Assembly: GCA_009699025.1 (NCBI GenBank)
Contig: WLOZ01000154.1
Coordinates: 1 to 5,601 of the forward strand
Length of the DNA stretch: 5,601 nt
Reading direction: 5' to 3'
Source: Actinomycetota bacterium
GTDB taxonomy: Bacteria > Actinomycetota > Actinomycetes > S36-B12 > CAIYMF01
In this document: in pieces, positions 5,321 through 5,601 of the stretch
Numbering within the stretch: position 1 is the stretch's first letter
Layout: every line of letters starts with the position of its first letter
Position numbers and translations under genes: made by a program
Notes under the pieces: generated by a model
The model's database searches: none
What the model was told of the DNA's origin: nothing
Seen by the model: the letters and a program-made list of their open reading frames with translations, nothing else

Positions 5321-5601
5321 ATGAATCGAAGGAAGTCACTACTCGCGGTCTCCGCGGGAGCGGCACTTGCGATGACCCTCGCCGCGTGTGGCGGGTCCTC
5401 GGGCGGCGGCACCTCGTCGTCGGCTGCGGCATCGTCAGACTCAGCGTCGGCCTCCGCCTCGGAGACCACCGCACCTGTCGGCGAGCCGATCGTCCTGGGC
5501 ACCTCGCTGCCGCTCACCGGCCCTCTCGGAGTTTTCGGCCCGCCCATTCAGGCCGGCTACGAGCAGGCGGTCAAGGCTATTAACGACGCTGGTGGAGTCG
5601 A
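5321..5601 (+). CDS. LivK-like ABC transporter substrate-binding lipoprotein, 5' part only
   Basis: The frame opens at ATG 5321 with Shine-Dalgarno GAGAAAGG (5305-5312) and runs off the right edge after 93 complete codons. It begins with a lipoprotein signal peptide: positively charged MNRRK, a hydrophobic core, and the lipobox L20-A21-A22-C23, so the mature protein should be lipid-anchored at C23 on the outer face of the cell membrane. A Gly/Ser/Ala-rich tether (about 24-48) leads to the mature domain, which starts EPIVLGTSLPLTGPLGVFG and continues through QAGYEQAVKAINDAGGV. That is the N-terminus of periplasmic-binding-protein-like type I (LivK/HAAT) receptors. It is the ligand-capturing part of the importer powered by the preceding fused ATPase. 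In an aromatic-catabolic cluster the ligand may be an aromatic acid rather than an amino acid. The twin arginines are not in a full Tat motif, so Sec export is assumed. Confidence 0.93.
   Translation, partial: MNRRKSLLAVSAGAALAMTLAACGGSSGGGTSSSAAASSDSASASASETTAPVGEPIVLGTSLPLTGPLGVFGPPIQAGYEQAVKAINDAGGV

Overview
The window is a piece of a high-GC actinobacterial-type chromosome. Strong G/C bias at third codon positions, long spurious antisense reading frames, a lipoprotein signal ending in LAAC followed by a Gly/Ser/Ala-rich linker, and an apparently leaderless promoter all fit Actinomycetota. I cannot place it to genus. No rRNA, tRNA, mobile element, CRISPR array or phage gene is visible.

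Layout: the left edge carries the 5' part of a minus-strand gene (221 down to 1) for a CurA/prostaglandin-reductase-like MDR NADP-dependent oxidoreductase. A 154-bp divergent intergenic region (222-375) with an AT-rich core and two sets of 10-bp direct repeats separates it from a tightly packed plus-strand cluster. That cluster holds a fumarylacetoacetate hydrolase (FAH) family enzyme (376-1218), a two-domain VOC-fold protein with the ligand set of a type I extradiol ring-cleavage dioxygenase (1231-2151), an MhpA-like FAD aromatic-ring hydroxylase (2230-3801), a single polypeptide fusing LivG-like and LivF-like ABC ATPase domains (3808-5265), and the 5' part of a LivK-like substrate-binding lipoprotein (5321 to the right edge). 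The junctions are 12, 78, 6 and 55 bp long. No intrinsic terminator is seen, so one transcription unit that continues past the window is likely.

Working model (inference): a HAAT-type ABC importer brings in an aromatic acid, the flavoprotein hydroxylates it to a catechol-type diol, the VOC enzyme opens the ring in meta fashion, and the FAH-family enzyme processes the ring-fission product. The divergent MDR reductase may reduce an enone or alkenal-type intermediate or by-product. The true substrate cannot be read from the sequence. Use of an FAH-fold enzyme next to an MhpA-type hydroxylase, with no MhpC-type alpha/beta hydrolase in view, means this is not simply the textbook mhp operon.

The most notable points are the fused ABC ATPase, whose two composite ATP sites look strongly asymmetric; a leaderless-looking promoter for the MDR gene; a repeated operator-like element touching both divergent promoters; and two hairpin-forming palindromes, each ending right before the Shine-Dalgarno of a gene inside the operon.
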